Assembly: GCA_001986395.2 (NCBI GenBank)
Contig: MQVO02000157.1
Location: 1-19,870 of the forward strand
From: Irpex lacteus
Lineage: Eukaryota; Basidiomycota; Agaricomycetes; Polyporales; Irpicaceae
Length of the DNA stretch: 19,870 bases
Direction of reading: 5' to 3'
The notes under the pieces are model-generated. The model had not been told where the DNA came from and made no database searches. It saw nothing but the letters and a program-made list of their open reading frames with translations. Shown one piece after another: positions 1 to 7,415 of this stretch; positions within the stretch are counted from its first letter, which is position 1, and each line of letters begins with the position of its first letter. The position numbers and the translations under genes were made by a program.

Positions 1-110
1 TTTTAGTTGTTATTAAAATAAGCATCGACCCATTAAACTTTTTTTTTGACAGGATAGAGTGTTTAGATACCTTTTTTTTATTTTAATAAAAAAAGGGAGT
101 TTAATGGATG
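1..110. repeat. T/A hairpin inside a longer inverted repeat, next to tRNA-Pro
   Basis: The stretch 70-96 is a CC(T)7...(A)7GG hairpin, the first of about a dozen copies of this family in the window. It sits inside a longer inverted repeat: CCATTAAACT near 32-41 pairs with AGTTTAATGG near 98-107. The structure ends just downstream of the 3' end of tRNA-Pro (minus strand), so it could mark a transcript-processing point or be a mobile hairpin. That role is inference. Confidence 0.6.
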
Positions 111-184
111 TCAGGTAGGTTGGACTCGAACCAACGATCTCCCATACCCAAAACGGGTAACTTAGACAACTAGTCTACCACCTG
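111..184 (-). tRNA. trnP: tRNA-Pro (UGG)
   Basis: A full cloverleaf of 74 nt reads on the minus strand. The acceptor CAGGTGG pairs with CTACCTG, with one G-U pair. The D stem is GACT/AGTT, and the anticodon stem CCCGT/ATGGG closes a seven-base loop TTTGGGT with anticodon TGG. The T arm is GTTGG/CCAAC with loop TTCGAGT, and the discriminator is A. No mismatch is needed in any stem. It lies 3' of nad1 on the same strand. Confidence 0.93.
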
Positions 185-313
185 GTTATATATTTTTACG
201 TATATCTTATAACATAGATCTTTTAACGTAAATTAGTATTGATTAGATAGTATACATGCTCTATTATTTTACACATAGTATTAGACACATAAATTATACA
301 CATAGTAAAGGGT

Positions 314-1510
314 CTAAGGCATAATATTAAATGCAATTAGAATACTAGGTACAACTAGTACAAGTGCAATAGCTGGTGGTAGCATACCTGTCCAACAGAA
401 AGTAATAAGTTGGTCAACTATTCTATTAACTAGTATAGAATATAAAGCCTTTCAACATAGACAGACTGCATGATATATAAAGTGACATCGTAGAAATAGC
501 AATCGTTTGACTAATAAGGCATTAACCTTAATAGTTGCATGATAGGCATATGGGCCTGTACACGCATAAAGATCAATAGGGTTATACGGCTAGACACCGT
601 AGACGTGGTAGTGTAGCACGGAACCATACAAAGGCAAAGCAACCCATACATGTCTTGATAGCTAGTACTAGTGCAGAAATAGAAATAGGTGTAGTATTGA
701 CAACTAGTAGAGGGAAACCGCTACCACCTAGGAATAGAGTAGCAGATAGAGCACTCATTAGTACAATAGAACAATCGCTAAATGATTAAAGTGTTTATTT
801 ATAGCCTTTGCTATAAGCTAGACCATATCTTTGTCTACCCTTTTACATTTCTATGGCAAATAAAGAGGTTAAGAACATATGTTAATTGGTCGTTGAACCT
901 GTTAACCAGGCAGAGTCTAATTTATTAATTTTAACTGTATTTCGTATATAAGACGATAGAGCATTACTACTCACCCAGAAAGAAAAGAACGAATGCATAG
1001 CGCTATGTTCAGTCATAAATCCAGCTACTAGTTCACTTTCAGCTTCTGGTAGGTCATAGGGTGTACGATTAGTTTCCGCTAGTACACTAATGATAAAGAG
1101 TACAAACATAGGTAGTAGAGGTACAACAAACCACATAGGCATTTGTGCTTCAACAAGTGTCATTATGTTAAGTGAACCACCCTTGATTAGTACAGCTAGT
1201 ACAGCAGAGCCTAGCACTAGTTAATATGAGATCATTTGAGCAGTTGAACGCATACCACCAAAGAAGGCATACTTTTCATTCGCAGACCAACCTGCGAGTA
1301 GAACACCATATACACCCATAGATGAAATGGCTAGGCTATATAGTACACCTAGTTCGATGTCAGCTACTACTGCTCCAGGTCCAAATGGAATAACAGCCCT
1401 TCCTAGTAGTGCAAAGGTCATTACAATAGATGGAGCTAGATAGTAGATAAAGGCATTAGCATTAGATGGTACAACTGTTTCCTTAACGATAAGCTTAAGA
1501 GCGTCAGCGA
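314..1510 (-). CDS. nad1: NADH dehydrogenase subunit 1, three exons, 5' end missing
   Basis: This is the proton-pumping membrane subunit of complex I. Exons read 1510-969, 775-596 and 417-314, ending in TAG. Recognisable blocks are ADALKL at the start, [40 protein letters not shown], then [29 protein letters not shown] and finally DQLITFCW to IAFNIMP. The first 40 or so residues are missing: the sequence before ADALKL ends in TAATAG at 1511, as an intron 3' end might. There are two lesions. A TAA at 1221-1223 replaces the conserved Glu after MISY, and a one-base loss near 992-996 shifts frame between EHSA and FVLFF. Leu is mostly CTA/CTT and Arg CGT/CGG, unlike cox1. It may be a decayed or transferred copy, or a gene with consensus errors. 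Confidence 0.9.
418..595 (-). other. 178-nt group I intron in nad1 (intron 2)
   Basis: The insert separates nad1 codons for RLR and (F/Y)DQLI. The 5' exon ends ACGGT, and the intron carries GCCGT 6-10 nt inside, giving a P1 helix with a U-G pair at the splice site. The intron ends in G at 418 (TTAATAGAATAG). A P7-like pairing is visible between GATTGC (in CAAACGATTGC) and GCAGTC. No ORF fits in it. Splicing at these sites gives RLRFDQLI, with Phe replacing the usual Tyr. The exact 3' site could be off by a few bases. Confidence 0.68.
776..968 (-). other. 193-nt group I intron in nad1 (intron 1)
   Basis: The conserved core is plain. CTGCCTGGTTAACAGGTTCAACGACCA corresponds to the Q and R segments, and AAAGATATGGTCTA to the S segment. 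P7 pairs GACCA with TGGTC, a covarying version of the usual GACTA/TAGTC. The 5' exon ends GAGT and pairs with GCTC 6 nt inside the intron, giving a U-G pair at the splice site. The intron ends in G at 776. Exact removal yields GEYCSIVLM, the normal Nad1 spacing. There is no ORF and very little peripheral structure. Confidence 0.82.
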
Positions 1511-1609
1511 CTATTACATTAAGTCCCTTTTTTTATATTTTTTTTTATTAAATAAAATTAAATTTTAATTAAAGTATTCTTTTTATTTTTTTAATAAAAT
1601 AAATATTGT

Positions 1610-1889
1610 ATTACTCTTAATTTAGCTTTAGTTTCTTAACTATGTTTCTTCCCTAAACAGCATCTCTCAATTTAATCTTAGTTTCTTCTGTATGTTTATA
1701 TGTTTTACCGAATGCTGCCTCTCTTAATTTAGCTTTGGTTTCATCTTAACGATTAATAGCTATTTCTCTAATTTTCTCCATAGATTCAAGAGTATGTTTA
1801 TAACCAAAAAGTGAACCCGCTACTTGTAAAATATTATACTCTGGCTTTAAAAGGTCTATATAATATTGTTCTCTTTCTATTAACTTATT
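1610..1889 (-). pseudogene. GIY-YIG homing endonuclease C-terminal remnant with NUMOD3 repeats
   Basis: The minus strand reads LIEREQYYIDLLKPEYNI, the end of the GIY-YIG catalytic domain, followed by LQVAGSLFGYKHTLESMEKI. Then come NUMOD3 DNA-binding repeats of the ETKAKLREAAFGKT and HTEETKIKLRDAV type, at about 54-nt spacing. The reading is broken by TAA after INR and TAG after RDAV. The last repeat is out of frame. Such proteins cut DNA to spread their group I intron. It lies just upstream of the nad1 exon that begins at 1510, so it probably belonged to an intron in nad1. The N-terminal GIY-YIG motif itself is not visible. Confidence 0.72.
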
Positions 1890-2212
1890 AAAATAAAATT
1901 AAATAAAATCTCCTGTGTAATTTATTTATTAAATATCTTCTTAAGTTTTAGTTAGAATTAATTATAATTCCCTCCTCTCATCTGAAGATAAATAACTATT
2001 TAAATTAGTTAATATTTTATTTTTAAATAAAAGTAGTAAAATAAATTAGATTCTTTCTTAGCTCCCTTTTTATTTCTTTAATCTTACTCATCCCCCACAT
2101 TGTCGGAGTTAAAATTATTAATTGTAGGAGTGTGCGAATTCAATAAATATTTATATTCTTATTTATTCTTTTTCTTTCTTTAGTTAAATAAAGTAGTTGT
2201 CCCGCCTTTTGT

Positions 2213-2378
2213 TTATTTAGGAATAGAGAATGATTTACAAAGTTTTCTAAGAGACATTGGAAGTAATAAGAAACTATCTTTAAATACTAAAATTGATTCC
2301 ATTATCTTTAACTTTTCTAGCTACTTTGCTAAATTTACCTTCAGATTTTTCAACCTCCAACTGTCTTTGTTTATCAAC
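2213..2378 (-). pseudogene. dpo: fragment of plasmid-type family B DNA polymerase
   Basis: The minus strand reads KFSKVARKVKDNGINFSI and, after a one-base shift, KDSFLLLPMSLRKLCKSFSI, then a stop. The block KDS-LLLP-SLRKL-K-F is characteristic of the protein-primed family B polymerases of fungal linear mitochondrial plasmids, between the exonuclease and polymerase motifs. Only about 55 residues remain. The YxDTDS-type catalytic motif is not seen, so it cannot be active. It points to an integrated and decayed linear plasmid. The identification rests on one recognised block. Confidence 0.55.
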
Positions 2379-2445
2379 ATTATTTATATTATTACTATTA
2401 GAATCTTTTTATTTAAAATTCTAATAATTTAATTTTACCCTCCCT

Positions 2446-2765
2446 CCTAGATAATCACTCCCTAGACCTGTAAAGATATAACTTACTAGATAACCTGCAG
2501 TAAAAGACAGAATTGATAGAATAAACATAGGAATACCCTGGGTGCATCATGAGTATGTTCATAATTTGATCGAGTAGCTGAAGGTGTACTAAAGAAGACA
2601 AGGAGTAGCTGAAGGTGTACTAAAGAAGACAAGGAGTAGTAGACGGAATGAGTAAAAAGCTGTTAGACCTGCACTTAGTGTACCTAGCCAGAATACCCAT
2701 TGTCCACTTAGTGTTTATTGACCAGCAGCTAGAAAGAGAAGGGCTTTGAAAAATGCATGCGTTAC
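2446..2765 (-). pseudogene. nad5: nad5 fragment, internally deleted, CTN/CGN codon type
   Basis: The minus strand gives VTHAFFKALLFLAAG, the conserved core of complex I subunit 5. It jumps directly to TLSGQWVFWLGTLSAG and LTAFYSFRLLLLVFF. About 40-60 residues that normally lie between these blocks are absent, and a TAA sits at the joint. A 31-bp tandem duplication (2572-2633) then shifts frame. A further one-base insertion precedes IPMFILSILSFTAGYL and the SYIFTGLGSDYLG block. Codons are CTA, CTT and CGT rich, unlike the second nad5 at 12.2-12.9 kb. This copy cannot encode a functional subunit. Confidence 0.82.
2572..2633 (+). repeat. 31-bp perfect tandem duplication inside nad5
   Basis: Two identical 31-bp units (2572-2602 and 2603-2633) lie head to tail, followed by six bases of a third. 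Because 31 is not a multiple of three, the minus-strand peptide FFSTPSAT is repeated in a different frame. It is a recent-looking slippage or an assembly duplication. Confidence 0.9.
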
Positions 2766-3499
2766 TAGAGGATAAAGAGCTAAAATTAACTAACAAAAAA
2801 CTAGTTATTTGGGTGTGGAAGCTGCATAACCATTGTCCCAGCTTGAGGATTACATTTACACATTTACTATTAATATTAGCTATAATCACTACTATTCTTA
2901 CTCTATTGAGGTTCGCATCACGCTCACTGTGTAGAACTCATTATCTTTATTTACTTTTCTTTAAGTTATTACTACTCTTTAATTTAAAGATTATTTATTA
3001 TTTATCGCTAAACTCCCTTTAAATTCTTTAATAAGAGAATATATTAGAGATAATCGTAGTTTAAATTATTCTTATTATATTAGATAAAATAAGAAGATAA
3101 TAATAATTATTAATAAATTTAAATTAATTAATAAAAGAATTATTTTTCATCATCATTTTCATTATTTATTTATTTATTCTAAAAATATTTATATTTAAAA
3201 AAGGGGAAGTTATCTCTTACTACTCTATTATTCTCTATTATTTATTATTATCTTATTCTCTTATTTTATTTTATGGGATTCTCCCTCCCCTTCAGGAGAA
3301 TTATATTTATCTCATAATTAGGGAAAAAGGACAGACAAGCTTCTGAGTCAACAGGATGTGTGCACCGTACTCTTCTTTTAACAGAAAATACAAAAGGAAG
3401 AGGTATCTAAACTGATAAAAAAATATCTTTAGTGAAAACTACACGAAGTTTTTCATCCTTTGCTCGATTTCCTTTAGAGGATTATGATTATGTTAGCCA
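2766..3499. other. AT-rich spacer with no recognised gene
   Basis: I recognise no gene in this stretch. It is dominated by short A/T runs. The open frame near 2753-3022 on the plus strand is low-complexity Leu/Ile codons over the reverse of nad5. A slightly more complex stretch at 3310-3440 has no match I can name. Confidence 0.4.
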
Positions 3500-3582
3500 G
3501 GTGATGGTTATTTTAGTGAAGGTTGTTTAAAAATATGTACAGATAATTTAACTAAGGATGAGGTAAATGGTAGACCCTATTC
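3500..3582 (+). pseudogene. possible LAGLIDADG endonuclease scrap
   Basis: The plus strand reads GDGYFSEGCLKICTDNLTKD followed by EV. This resembles the second LAGLIDADG helix and following strand of intron-encoded endonucleases of the LAGLIDADG_2 type, where an acidic-Gly turn precedes a hydrophobic strand and a TD/TQ-S-F motif. About 28 residues remain before a T/A hairpin at 3584-3606 interrupts it. The assignment is tentative. Confidence 0.35.
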
Positions 3583-3583
3583 T

Positions 3584-3606
3584 CCTTTTTTTTATAAAAA
3601 AAAAGG
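3584..3606. repeat. T/A hairpin (CC-T8...A9-GG family)
   Basis: Copy of the window-wide CC(T)n...(A)nGG hairpin family. It follows an open stretch resembling a LAGLIDADG endonuclease and appears to interrupt it. Confidence 0.6.
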
Positions 3607-3607
3607 G

Positions 3608-4249
3608 CACAAAAGATTTTGTTTGTAGATGATGTGAGTAAAGCTAAAGATCAAAGAGAATACTATTCTCTTAATAAAAAAGATAGTGTTGAGGGACACC
3701 CTCAACATTGACCTTTGATAGAATACTAAAGAAAAGAACTTATTAAAATAAAATTAAATTTTAATTAAAGAATCCCGGGATAATTAATTATAACTAGTGC
3801 AGATATTATTATTAATAGTAACTCTTTCTTCTTTTCTCTTGAGTTCGCACCCGCTCATTTATAGAACTAACTCCGATAAATTTATTATTTAATAGATAAT
3901 TCTCTCTTTGATCTTTAGCCTTACACATTGTTTATTATTCTTTATCACTACTCATTATTATTTAATTGTGAGAGTTCAAAGACTTTTGTATCTCTCTTAT
4001 CTTTTAACTTTACCCATTAGTAATCTTTGGAAAGTTCAAATTATTATTTTAATGAGCGAATGCAATAAATTATAATAAGGGTAAACTTTTATTTTGATCG
4101 AGGGAGCGAGGTTACACAATGGAATTACTCATTATTATTGAAATTACTATTTTCTCTCTTTAGTATTAAATAAATTTATAGTTCTTATTGTTATTACTAT
4201 TATAATCTTTAATATTATTATTATTTTATTTAAAGATGGTACATGCTCA
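3608..4249. other. AT-rich spacer with no recognised gene
   Basis: No gene recognised. The stretch 3746-3795 contains AAATTAAATTTTAATTAAAG, also found near 1551-1573, followed by CCGGGATAATTAATTA, also found at about 10848. So it is built partly from dispersed repeats. Confidence 0.4.
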
Positions 4250-4287
4250 CTAATTAAAATTTAATTTAATTAAATTTTAATAATACC
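4250..4287. repeat. 38-bp dispersed palindromic repeat, copy 1
   Basis: It contains a perfect 29-nt palindrome (14-bp arms around one T) made of ATTAAAATTTAATT and its complement. The whole 38 bp recurs exactly at 10812-10849. Here it abuts the point where the cob-like frame diverges. At the second site it lies inside a copy of the CCCAAAAAACTAG element. Confidence 0.85.
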
Positions 4288-4347
4288 CACAATATATTCT
4301 AGATATTGCTTGTGAATCAGTAAATCATAAAATAAAAATTTATTAAA

Positions 4348-4425
4348 TAGGTTAACTGGCTTAGGTGAGTCAACAACGTAGCTGTTAACGATTGATAGAA
4401 TAGAGTTACTCTTTAGTACTCGCAT
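4348..4425 (-). CDS. cob: cob exon 1 (N-terminus of cytochrome b)
   Basis: The minus strand ATG at 4425 opens MRVLKSNSILSIVNSYVVDS followed by PKPVNL, the standard N-terminus of fungal cytochrome b (VNSY-VDSP-P-NL), the quinol-oxidising subunit of complex III. After NL the normal SYLWNFGSLL block is absent. The frame runs on as FNKFLFYDLLIHKQYLEYIV to a TAA at 4270, probably intron or unrelated sequence. Codons (CGA, CTA, AAG) match the cob exon at 8.03-8.22 kb, but that exon is on the opposite strand, so the gene is rearranged. Confidence 0.78.
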
Positions 4426-4564
4426 AGTCTTCGTAAACAAAAAATTAGTCTTATAGTCTTTACCCGTAGGCTTTAATTTCAATTAGCTATTAATGGAAAG
4501 GGTGATACTGAAGGCTTAGCTAGCTGCTTCTACAGAATAAAAAGATATTTAAATTGAGGAGAAA

Positions 4565-4585
4565 GAATTCTAACTAGTTTTTTGG
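4565..4585 (+). repeat. right half of the CTAGTTTTTTGG element
   Basis: GAATTCTAACTAGTTTTTTGG equals the right arm of the palindromic element family, without its left arm. It ends five bases before a tRNA-like gene. Confidence 0.7.
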
Positions 4586-4589
4586 TACT

Positions 4590-4660
4590 GTCAGTGTAGT
4601 TTAAAGGTAAAACTAAAATTATAAAATATTTAAATGTCAGTTCGATTCTGACCACTAGCT
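4590..4660 (+). tRNA. tRNA, identity unresolved
   Basis: D arm GTTT/AAAC and T arm GTCAG/CTGAC with loop TTCGATT are clear. The acceptor 3' strand CACTAGC pairs with GTCAGTG except for C against A at position 3. The middle, ACTAAAATTATAAAATATTT, does not fold into a standard 5-bp anticodon stem with a seven-base loop, so I cannot assign the anticodon; a homopolymer indel is possible. It directly abuts tRNA-Ala. The position-3 mismatch is of the kind repaired by 5' tRNA editing in chytrid mitochondria, but one case proves little. Confidence 0.55.
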
Positions 4661-4733
4661 GATCTTATGAATTTAATGGTAAAATACAGGGCTTGCCAGT
4701 TCTGAAATGCCAGTTCAAGTCTGGCTAAGATTA
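4661..4733 (+). tRNA. trnA: tRNA-Ala (UGC), probable
   Basis: The acceptor GATCTTA pairs with TAAGATT, with one G-U pair. The D stem is ATTT/AAAT and the T arm GCCAG/CTGGC with loop TTCAAGT. The anticodon stem CAGGG/TTCTG encloses eight bases, CTTGCCAG, one more than normal. Reading TGC after T33 gives Ala. An inserted C in this loop, real or artefactual, would explain the size. A reading of GCC (Gly) is less likely because it breaks the stem. Confidence 0.68.
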
Positions 4734-5180
4734 TTAATTTGTTAAATATATTTAAAATAAATAATAAAAAGGTGGATTACCTGTACTCTATTCCTTGTTA
4801 AAGAAATTTATTAAAGGGAAAGGTAGTGTCACTGGAGATATTCCTTCTAGAATCTTGAATTCCTCTTCAGTAAGACTGATACCGTGGATAGCTAGTACAC
4901 TATTCAGTACTGTGAGGTCTGTAGGATTCTCACTAGCTAGATGTAAATAAATGAGATAACTAAAGAAATTTATCTTTAATTCTAGATTATTCCTCTTTTT
5001 AAAAACAGAGTATTTAAATTAAACTAAACATCCCCTAAAAACACAACTCAAGTGAAAGGGGAAGATTAAGATACTAAAGAAATAAAATAAATTGAATAAA
5101 GATAATAATTATAATCGAGAGCTCCTTAAAGAAAAATATAAAAAGTAAATAAGAATAGTCTGATAAATTCTTGAATAAAT
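4734..5180. other. spacer, no recognised gene
   Basis: No gene recognised. 4780-4960 has a more balanced composition (for example GATACCGTGGATAGCTAGTA) than the flanking A/T tracts and may be an intron or gene remnant, but I could not identify it on either strand. Confidence 0.35.
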
Positions 5181-5228
5181 CCCCAAAAAACTAGGAATTA
5201 GAATTAATTCTAACTAGTTTTTTTGGGG
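5181..5228. repeat. 48-nt palindromic element, form A
   Basis: CCCCAAAAAACTAGGAATTA to CTAGTTTTTTTGGGG, a nested double hairpin: the outer arms CCCCAAAAAACTAG pair with CTAGTTTTTTTGGGG, and the inner GAATTA pairs with TAATTC. It lies in an AT-rich spacer. Confidence 0.93.
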
Positions 5229-5346
5229 GAGGGATATTAATAAAATAATATTAAAAGATAAAATATAAGAAATACTCTTATTAATATAAATAGATTTAAT
5301 TAAATAATAAGTAACTAAAATAATAATTAAATAATTAAATATTTTT

Positions 5347-5391
5347 TAAATTTAAAAACAAAAAATAAAAAATATAAATAAAAGAATAGGG
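5347..5391 (+). repeat. 45-bp direct repeat, copy 1
   Basis: Identical to 5888-5932 (TAAATTTAAAAACAAAAAAT... to AAAGAATAGGG). Copy 1 overlaps the last two bases of tRNA-Phe. Confidence 0.88.
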
Positions 5392-5463
5392 TCCCCAAAA
5401 AGACTTGAACTTTTATCAATAAAGCTTCAATTTATTGCTCTAACCAAATTAAGCTATGGGAAC
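5390..5463 (-). tRNA. trnF: tRNA-Phe (GAA)
   Basis: The acceptor GTTCCCA pairs with TGGGGAC. The anticodon stem ATAAA/TTTAT closes the loop TTGAAGC, giving anticodon GAA. The T arm is AAAAG/CTTTT with loop TTCAAGT, and the discriminator is C. 74 nt, two bases from tRNA-Ile. Confidence 0.94.
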
Positions 5464-5465
5464 TT

Positions 5466-5538
5466 TAAGTCTAAGATGGATCGAACATCTATTGCCTCCT
5501 TATCAAGGAGATATTTTAAACCATTAAATAATAGACTT
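5466..5538 (-). tRNA. trnI: tRNA-Ile (GAU)
   Basis: The acceptor AAGTCTA pairs perfectly with TAGACTT. The D stem is ATTT/AAAT. The anticodon stem TCTCC/GGAGG has a terminal U-G pair and the loop TTGATAA gives anticodon GAT. The T arm is AGATG/CATCT. 73 nt. Confidence 0.94.
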
Positions 5539-5545
5539 ATTTATA

Positions 5546-5680
5546 TTATAATTTAGTTATTAATAATCTCACGATTTGTAACTGTAAAAGATATGGTAAA
5601 ATTACTCATGAAACTAATACTAATAAGGCGAATAAGATTATATAACCGTAAAATAATTGATTTAAAAAGAAAAATGGTAT
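5546..5680 (-). CDS. atp8: ATP synthase F0 subunit 8
   Basis: The minus strand reads PFFFLNQLFYGYIILFALLV to QLQIVRLLITKL, then TAA. This is the short stalk subunit of ATP synthase, with one transmembrane segment in the middle and the conserved F-NQL and SR/RL-I-KL ends. An in-frame TGA (ILP preceded by SW) must be read as Trp, so genetic code 4 applies. The usual MPQLVPF start is not present: upstream of PFF the frame reads GGLI with no ATG, so the start is either ATA at 5680 or lost. Leu is TTA, matching cox1. It follows upstream of tRNA-Ile on the same strand. Confidence 0.8.
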
Positions 5681-5887
5681 TAATCCCCCAAATTTATTAT
5701 AAATTTAATTTAATTAAAAGTTATTTATCCCTTAATATAAGGAATAGATTTATAGAACTTTAAAATTTTATAAATATTTAATTATTTAATTATTATTTTA
5801 GTTACTTATTATTTAATTATTTTTATATATCTAAATAAAAAAAGTATTTAATTATATAAGAGAGTATAAATTTTATTTTCTTAAACA

Positions 5888-5932
5888 TAAATTTAAAAAC
5901 AAAAAATAAAAAATATAAATAAAAGAATAGGG
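5888..5932 (+). repeat. 45-bp direct repeat, copy 2
   Basis: Exact copy of 5347-5391, here without a tRNA attached, ending in GGGGAGGGAG. Confidence 0.88.
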
Positions 5933-6931
5933 GAGGGAGAATCTTTAAATTTATTTAGAGATTATTCCTTCTCTATTGGATTAAGTTTATATGTATAATA
6001 TTATAGAGAATTATAAAAAGAAAAATTTTTACAATAAAAGTAAACCTAGGAAGAAAAATAATTTTTAATTTAACTAAATAAAATTATCATAAATATAATA
6101 ATAGTTTATAGGTGTTATGAACAACAGTGTTTAATTTTTAGCTGTAGGTTGTTTTTATTCAAGATTATATTAGGCGCAGTTGTAAATAACCCTAAACAGC
6201 TTAGTTTATTAAAAATTAGGTAGTTATATTCAATAGTGTTTATTGTTATTAAATCAATAGGGTGGAAAAGTTTTTACTTGAATCCTTTTTTATTTATAAA
6301 AAAAAAGGGGAGAACAATAGTTTATAATTTTAACCTAATTAGTTATACAATATTTATAATTATCGGGTTATTATGGTTATAGCAATATTAATAGTAAGGG
6401 GGTACACACTTATTCAGAGGGAGGCTTATTTTTAAGGAGATGATAGCCACCGTCGGATGCGAGGCCTCCGAAGGCGGCATCAGGCAGGAGATTATCTAAC
6501 AGGATAGTAGTGGATAATCACTTTTGACTACTTTTTAAAATAATTTACTTTATAGTAATCAAACAATGAATTTAACTTTAATACTTTTTTAATAGGAAGA
6601 AAAATAATTTTTAATTTTAAAAGATCGCAATTATCGTAAGCAATTATAGGAGTAACCACCACCTGTTTATTTTGTAGGTTAATTATATTTTTATTGAAGA
6701 ATGTTTTTGTAACTTTTTATATTTAATTAAATTAATGCCGATACAACTTAGTGCAGGTCTCCTTAAATAACCCTACTCCTCATTTACTATTCATCTTTGT
6801 TTATAATGAAATTTGTACTTTAACCTGCAGAATGGCCTTTTATCACCCTGCAAATCTCATCCTCAGGTTGAGATTAATTAAAGGTTATAATTATTTCTAC
6901 AAAAATAATAGAAATTATTAGTTTTTTGTTT
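5933..6931. other. spacer or intron sequence with a GC-rich hairpin at 6456-6478
   Basis: No gene identified. 6456-6478 forms a GC-rich hairpin: GATGC pairs with GCATC around an inner GCCT/AGGC stem. A T/A hairpin lies at 6284-6308. AGGAAGAAAAATAATTTTTA occurs at 6050 and again near 6594, and CAATAAAAGTAAACCTAG occurs at 6030 and 7204. The stretch 6610-6900 has intermediate composition and could be a group I intron of nad4, since the nad4 coding sequence begins at 6932, but I could not fold a convincing core. Confidence 0.4.
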
Positions 6932-7170
6932 AGTTCAGTTTCTCAAGCTGCAGTTTATCTTTTAGCTGTTTTTAGTAACAGTATACAAGCTAACCCAAAA
7001 AACTAGGAATTAGAAATAATTCTAACTAGTTTTTTTGGGGGAAGGTGCTATTAACTTAGGATTAGCTAAAGGACTAGTTTCACCTGGACTATTTATTTGT
7101 GCAGGAGGTGTATTATATGATAGTTCTCAAACAAGAGTAATATCTTTCTACAGAGGAGTTACTCAAGTAA
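6932..7170 (+). pseudogene. nad4: nad4 internal fragment interrupted by a palindromic element
   Basis: The frame reads SSVSQAAVYLLAVFSNSIQA, then the element at 6994-7040, then EGAINLGLAKGLVSPGLFIC and VLYDSSQTRVISFYRGVTQV. This is the core antiporter-like region of complex I subunit 4 (SSV-H, SN-IQG-EGAI, HG-VS-GLF, YDR--TR-I-YYGG). Without the element the two halves have the normal spacing. After TQV the similarity stops, as at an intron or break, and the frame runs on as IEKKRINLCPEAIKV. The preceding sequence before SSV is also unlike Nad4. Codons are TTA/AGA type. Confidence 0.82.
6994..7040. repeat. 47-nt palindromic element inside nad4
   Basis: Form A copy (CCCAAAAAACTAGGAATTAG to AGTTTTTTTGGGG). 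It falls between Nad4 codons for SNSIQA and EGAI. Removal of 46 nt leaves one codon between Ala and Glu, the normal spacing of IQG-x-EGA. The G run makes the right edge ambiguous. Confidence 0.93.
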
Positions 7171-7285
7171 TAGAAAAGAAAAGAATTAACTTGTGCCCTG
7201 AAGCAATAAAAGTAAACCTAGTCCTCCCCCTCCTTTTTAATTTAACTAAATAAAATTAATATTGGAGGGATATTTTAAATTTTGG

Positions 7286-7366
7286 TTATATCTTATTATC
7301 CTTAACCGTAAGAATCTACTTATGCTTCTTATTAGCATTGAACTTATGCTTCTAGCTGTCGAGTTG
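7286..7366 (+). pseudogene. nad4L: nad4L fragment
   Basis: The plus strand reads LYLIILNRKNLLMLLISIEL followed by MLLAVEL. This is the signature LNRKN--ML-SIELMLLAVN of complex I subunit 4L. After VEL the sequence departs (KLHLFHLVNIPAMPTT) instead of NFLVFS. It runs into the LAGLIDADG ORF, so only about 27 of roughly 90 residues remain. Leu is CTT/CTA and Arg CGT, the second codon class. Confidence 0.75.
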
Positions 7367-7415
7367 AAATTACACCTATTCCATTTAGTGAACATTCCTG
7401 CAATGCCTACCACAA

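Larger units (their letters stand above)
5297..5819. repeat. 48-bp perfect inverted repeat, arms 5297-5344 and 5772-5819
   Basis: The arm at 5297-5344 (TTAATTAAATAATAAGTAAC...) is the exact reverse complement of 5772-5819. The arms enclose tRNA-Phe, tRNA-Ile and atp8, all on the minus strand. Such an arrangement could flip the enclosed segment by recombination. Confidence 0.9.

Noticed and set aside
2753..3022. 89-residue plus-strand frame and the overlapping 89-residue minus-strand frame (2620-2889)
   Set aside because: Both are shadows of the minus-strand nad5 fragment extended into AT-rich spacer; the nad5 reading is in a different frame.
4270..4347. Continuation of cob exon 1 as FNKFLFYDLLIHKQ...
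   Set aside because: Cytochrome b requires SYLWNFGSLL after NL; this stretch does not match and ends at a dispersed palindrome.
6160..6225. Possible atp9 piece (ILGAVVNNPK)
   Set aside because: Only a few residues resemble the NPS region; no glycine-rich helix on either side.
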